A DNA stretch of 64,000 nt. It comes from Gordonia insulae (GTDB lineage: Bacteria; Actinomycetota; Actinomycetes; Mycobacteriales; Mycobacteriaceae). Position 1 is the first letter of the stretch. Each line of letters opens with the position of its first letter. A program made the position numbers and the translations under genes. The notes beneath the pieces are model-generated. The model had not been told where the DNA came from, searched no databases, and was given only the letters and a program-made list of their open reading frames with translations. The stretch is from contig NZ_CP033972.1 in NCBI RefSeq assembly GCF_003855095.1, positions 2,108,001-2,172,000 of the forward strand, in the 5' to 3' direction. Below, piece by piece: positions 61,358-64,000 of this stretch.

Positions 61358-61526
61358 TCGCCGCCCATCGGCTGTGTCACAGTCCGTGTCATCCCCGACC
61401 TGGTCCCCGCCGGCACCCTCGCCGGCTCCTCGGTCCAGTCAATCAGGTCGCATCGGGAGATTCTCGACCGGGATGTTGGCGACAACCGGCCTGAGGTGAG
61501 CACGCGACGCCTGAAACGGCCGGGGT

Positions 61527-62720
61527 TCAGCGCGCCGGCATGGCCGGATCGCGGGGCAGACCGAGGACCTGCTCGGCGATCGTGTTTCGCTGGATCTCCG
61601 ACGTTCCGGCACCGATCGTCGATGCCCGCGACCCGAGGAAACCGGTGAGCCACCGACCTCGCTGGATGGCGCGCTCGGAGTCGCGGGTGACGATTCCGTC
61701 GGCGCCGAGCATCTCGACGGCGAACTCGTGGAGTTCCTGTTCGAACATCGTGATGAACAGCCGGGACACCGATGACGCCGGACCGGGTTCGCCGTGCGCG
61801 ATGATGTCGTTGATGATCCGGCTGGCGTTGTACTTCATCAGTCGCACCCGGATCTCGAAGTCGGCCAGGCGGTCCCGGGTCAGCGGGTCGGTCGTCAGCC
61901 CACGCTCGCGGGCGAGTGCGATCAGCTCGTCGAGAATTCGCCGATAGTTGGTCGCCTGATTCATCGCTCCCGCGGCACGTTCGTGCCCGAGCGAGGTCCG
62001 GACGAGCGGCCAGCCCTGGTTCTCCTCGCCGATACGATCGGCGATGGGTACCCGCACGTCATCGAAGAAGACCTCGGCGAAGTGCTCGCCGCCGGTGATG
62101 TCCTTCAGCGGGCGTACGGTCACCCCGGGAGCATGCGCATCGATGATCAGGTAAGTGATGCCCTTTTGCCGGGACTCCTGGGTCCCGGTGCGCACCAACG
62201 TGAAGAAGACGTCCGCGTCGGTGGCGTGTGTGGTCCACACCTTCTGGCCGTTGACCACATAGAAGTCGTCCTCACGGCGGGCGGTGGTGCGTAGAGCCGG
62301 GAGATCCGAACCCGCACCCGGCTCCGAATAACCCTGACACCAAATGAGGTCCTGGCGCAGCATCGGCCCGAGCCAGCGCTGCTTCTGCTCATCGGTGCCG
62401 TAGGTGATGATCGTCGGCGCGACGATCCCGAGACCGGTCCCGAGCGGCGAGGGCACACGCGCCTTGGCCAGTTCTTCCTGGTAGATCACCTGTTGCGCAA
62501 AGGACAGGCCCATGCCGCCGTATTCCAACGGCCAGGACGGCCCGGTCATCCGGGCGTCGTACATCCGGGCGTGGTAGGCCCGCACCCACGATTTGCGCTC
62601 AGCCGGATCCCTGGGGCGCTTAGCGGGGCGATTGTCGGCGAACCACTGGCGAATCCGTGCGCGGAACTCGTCGTCGCTCTCGATCGTCATCACTGTGCCT
62701 GTCTCGATCTGCTGTGTCAT
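61527..62720 (-). CDS. Acyl-CoA dehydrogenase, large (catalytic) subunit type
   Basis: A 397-residue ACAD: GPSWPLEYGGMGLSFAQQVI, CQGYSEPGAGSDLPALRTTA, FYVVNGQKVWTTHATDADVF, VRTSLGHERAAGAM with a Glu placed as in FadE-type alpha subunits, and the C-terminal IGAGTSEIQRNTIAEQVLGL (Ala at the late Glu position). It starts one base after the stop of the partner gene upstream, so the two are translationally coupled and probably form an alpha2-beta2 enzyme. ATG 62720 follows GGAGA; an ATG 11 codons later is possible. Confidence 0.87.
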   Translation of the reverse strand: MTQQIETGTVMTIESDDEFRARIRQWFADNRPAKRPRDPAERKSWVRAYHARMYDARMTGPSWPLEYGGMGLSFAQQVIYQEELAKARVPSPLGTGLGIVAPTIITYGTDEQKQRWLGPMLRQDLIWCQGYSEPGAGSDLPALRTTARREDDFYVVNGQKVWTTHATDADVFFTLVRTGTQESRQKGITYLIIDAHAPGVTVRPLKDITGGEHFAEVFFDDVRVPIADRIGEENQGWPLVRTSLGHERAAGAMNQATNYRRILDELIALARERGLTTDPLTRDRLADFEIRVRLMKYNASRIINDIIAHGEPGPASSVSRLFITMFEQELHEFAVEMLGADGIVTRDSERAIQRGRWLTGFLGSRASTIGAGTSEIQRNTIAEQVLGLPRDPAMPAR

Positions 62721-62721
62721 C

Positions 62722-63831
62722 TCACATCTCCACCAGCTCGGCGATCCGGGCGCGATGCGCCCGCGGAGCGCCGAGGACAATGTCGGAAACGGTGGCCCGG
62801 CGCAGGTAGAGGTGCGCGTCGCACTCCCACGTATAGCCGATTCCACCATGGAACTGGATGTTCTCCTTGCTCGCCTTGGTGTAGGCCGCTGAACACCACG
62901 CCTGAGCTGTCGACGCGGCGATCGCCGCCTCGGGATCACCGTCATCGAGCAGCGCGGCCGCGAAAAATGCTGCGGACCGACCGGATTCGATCTGCACCTT
63001 GAGGTCTGCACATCGATGCTTGATCGCCTGGAAGGAGCCGATCGGACGCTCGAACTGGACACGCATCTTCGCGTAGTCAACCGCCATGTCCAGTGCCGCA
63101 GCGGCACCACCGATCTGTTCGGCGGCCAGGGCGGCAGCGGCAAGGTCACCGGCGCGCGCGAGCGTCTGTGTGGCATCGTCACCGACCCGAACCGCCGGTA
63201 CGGCATCCAACTCGACTCGCGCGAGCGCCCGGGTCTCGTCGACGGTGGGCACCGCTTCGCGATGCAATCCGGCGGCGTCACCCGCGAGGGCGAACAGGCC
63301 TAGATCGCCATCGGTACGAGCGGCCACCAGAATGAGGTCCGCGGTCATCCCGTCGATGACGAACGCCTTGGCGCCAGACACACTCCAGCCGTCACGCGAT
63401 GCCGTGGCCGTGGCCGTGACCGCGGTGAGGTCGAACGACGGCGCGTCGTCGGCGATTGCCACGGTGGCGGTGAGTTCTCCCGCCGCGATGCGCGGTAGCC
63501 ATCGGGCCTGTGCCGCCCGGTCACCCACCGCCGTCAAGGTCTGCACCGCCAGCGCGACCGTCGAGAAATACGGTCCCACATACAGTGCGCGGCCCATCTC
63601 CTCGAGGACCACGCCCAGTTCGACCGCACCCATCCCGGCGCCGCCGAACTCCTCAGGGATCACCAGGCCCTGCAGGTCCATCTGCTCGGCCATCTGCCGC
63701 CACACGGCCTGGTCGCCCACTGCGCCCGCGATGGCGAGCTCGCGAGCCTTCTCCGTCGACGACTTCTCGCTCAGGAAGCGTCGCACCACGGCTCGGAGCT
63801 CTTCGTGGTCGTCGGTCCATCCGGTGATCAT
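62722..63831 (-). CDS. Acyl-CoA dehydrogenase, beta-subunit type
   Basis: A 369-residue ACAD partner: HEELRAVVRRFLSEKSSTEK, LQGLVIPEEFGGAGMGAVEL, AKMRVQFERPIGSFQAIKHR and FHGGIGYTWECDAHLYLRRA. The middle domain lacks the TEP-x-AGSD loop but is longer than in the partner at 59.6 kb. ATG 63831 is chosen for the GGAGG six bases upstream; ATGs at 63837 and 63867 are alternatives. It heads the pair with the downstream alpha subunit; cluster site D lies 60 bp upstream. Confidence 0.85.
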   Translation of the reverse strand: MITGWTDDHEELRAVVRRFLSEKSSTEKARELAIAGAVGDQAVWRQMAEQMDLQGLVIPEEFGGAGMGAVELGVVLEEMGRALYVGPYFSTVALAVQTLTAVGDRAAQARWLPRIAAGELTATVAIADDAPSFDLTAVTATATASRDGWSVSGAKAFVIDGMTADLILVAARTDGDLGLFALAGDAAGLHREAVPTVDETRALARVELDAVPAVRVGDDATQTLARAGDLAAAALAAEQIGGAAAALDMAVDYAKMRVQFERPIGSFQAIKHRCADLKVQIESGRSAAFFAAALLDDGDPEAAIAASTAQAWCSAAYTKASKENIQFHGGIGYTWECDAHLYLRRATVSDIVLGAPRAHRARIAELVEM

Positions 63832-63890
63832 GGTCATCCTCCGCTGCATGGTCGGCAGGAGCGTCACCGACGCTCGAACCCTTTCAGTAA

Positions 63891-63906
63891 AATAAGTTAC
63901 CTGATT
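63891..63906. promoter_or_regulatory. Cluster operator motif, site D
   Basis: Minus strand AATCAGGTAACTTATT, matching site A at 14 of 16 positions. It lies upstream of the last acyl-CoA dehydrogenase operon. The 95 bases from here to the window end hold no gene I can support. Confidence 0.6.
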
Positions 63907-64000
63907 ACGGTGCCGTTATGGAAGTGGTGACAGGCCCGAGTGAGGCACACGATTGTTCGGGGCCGACCAGGTGTCCCCGACGTCAGCGTCGGCGATAGCG

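Noticed and set aside
63919..63999. Small plus-strand open frame at the window end (26 codons from ATG)
   Set aside because: No ribosome-binding site or recognisable content. A minus-strand frame ending near 63918 could be the tail of a gene outside the window, but too little is visible.

Overview
The window is chromosomal DNA of a high-GC, mycolic-acid-type actinobacterium, most like Gordonia or a close relative in Mycobacteriales. The evidence is the gene families and gene neighbourhoods: a CtpE-type ATPase next to a metallo-hydrolase and an EchA6-like protein, gltA2, citA, serC-sepH, DUF2537-TrmH, Eis, DUF2530, and a 13E12/DUF222 HNH protein under a mycobacterial-type LexA box. Genes are tightly packed on both strands with many 4-bp ATGA/GTGA overlaps. 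No tRNA, rRNA, CRISPR array, prophage or complete insertion sequence was seen.

Layout. 1-13 kb: the start of ctpE, a metallo-hydrolase, a TetR gene with an alanine-racemase-fold protein and an aldonolactone dehydrogenase, XdhC and an NCS1 nucleobase permease, echA6 divergent from a flavin monooxygenase, and a four-gene XRE/membrane-protein/ABC exporter cassette. 13-25 kb: a crotonase-fold protein, photolyase, FKBP, gltA, a PfkB sugar kinase carrying a repeat-derived insertion, pxpB-pxpC, a DUF2236 oxygenase, a 2OG-Fe(II) oxygenase, an MFS exporter, pdxH and citA. 25-41 kb: a TetR/ABC-2 exporter operon, serC-sepH and its neighbour, DUF2537-TrmH, eis, marR, an NCS2 purine permease divergent from a DUF2530 gene, an M23 lipoprotein, and a cupin/aldo-keto reductase operon divergent from a TetR gene. 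41-43.3 kb: an SOS-controlled HNH gene abutting a decayed IS481-type element.

43.3-64 kb is a catabolic cluster: a branched-chain-amino-acid-type (Liv) ABC importer whose two permeases and first ATPase are fused in one 923-residue chain, an acyl-CoA ligase, five crotonase-fold proteins, a double-hotdog MaoC-like dehydratase, an old-yellow-enzyme reductase, two luciferase-like oxidoreductases and two alpha/beta pairs of acyl-CoA dehydrogenases. Together they could import a carboxylic acid, thioesterify it and carry out beta-oxidation with additional reductive or oxygenative steps; the substrate cannot be read from sequence. A 16-bp partly palindromic motif lies in four of the cluster's promoter regions, implying one shared regulator that is not encoded in this part of the window.

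Many genes appear to be transcribed without a leader: a TANNNT -10 hexamer ends 6-7 bases before the start codon of at least eleven genes. Several regulator genes carry clear palindromes at their own promoters.
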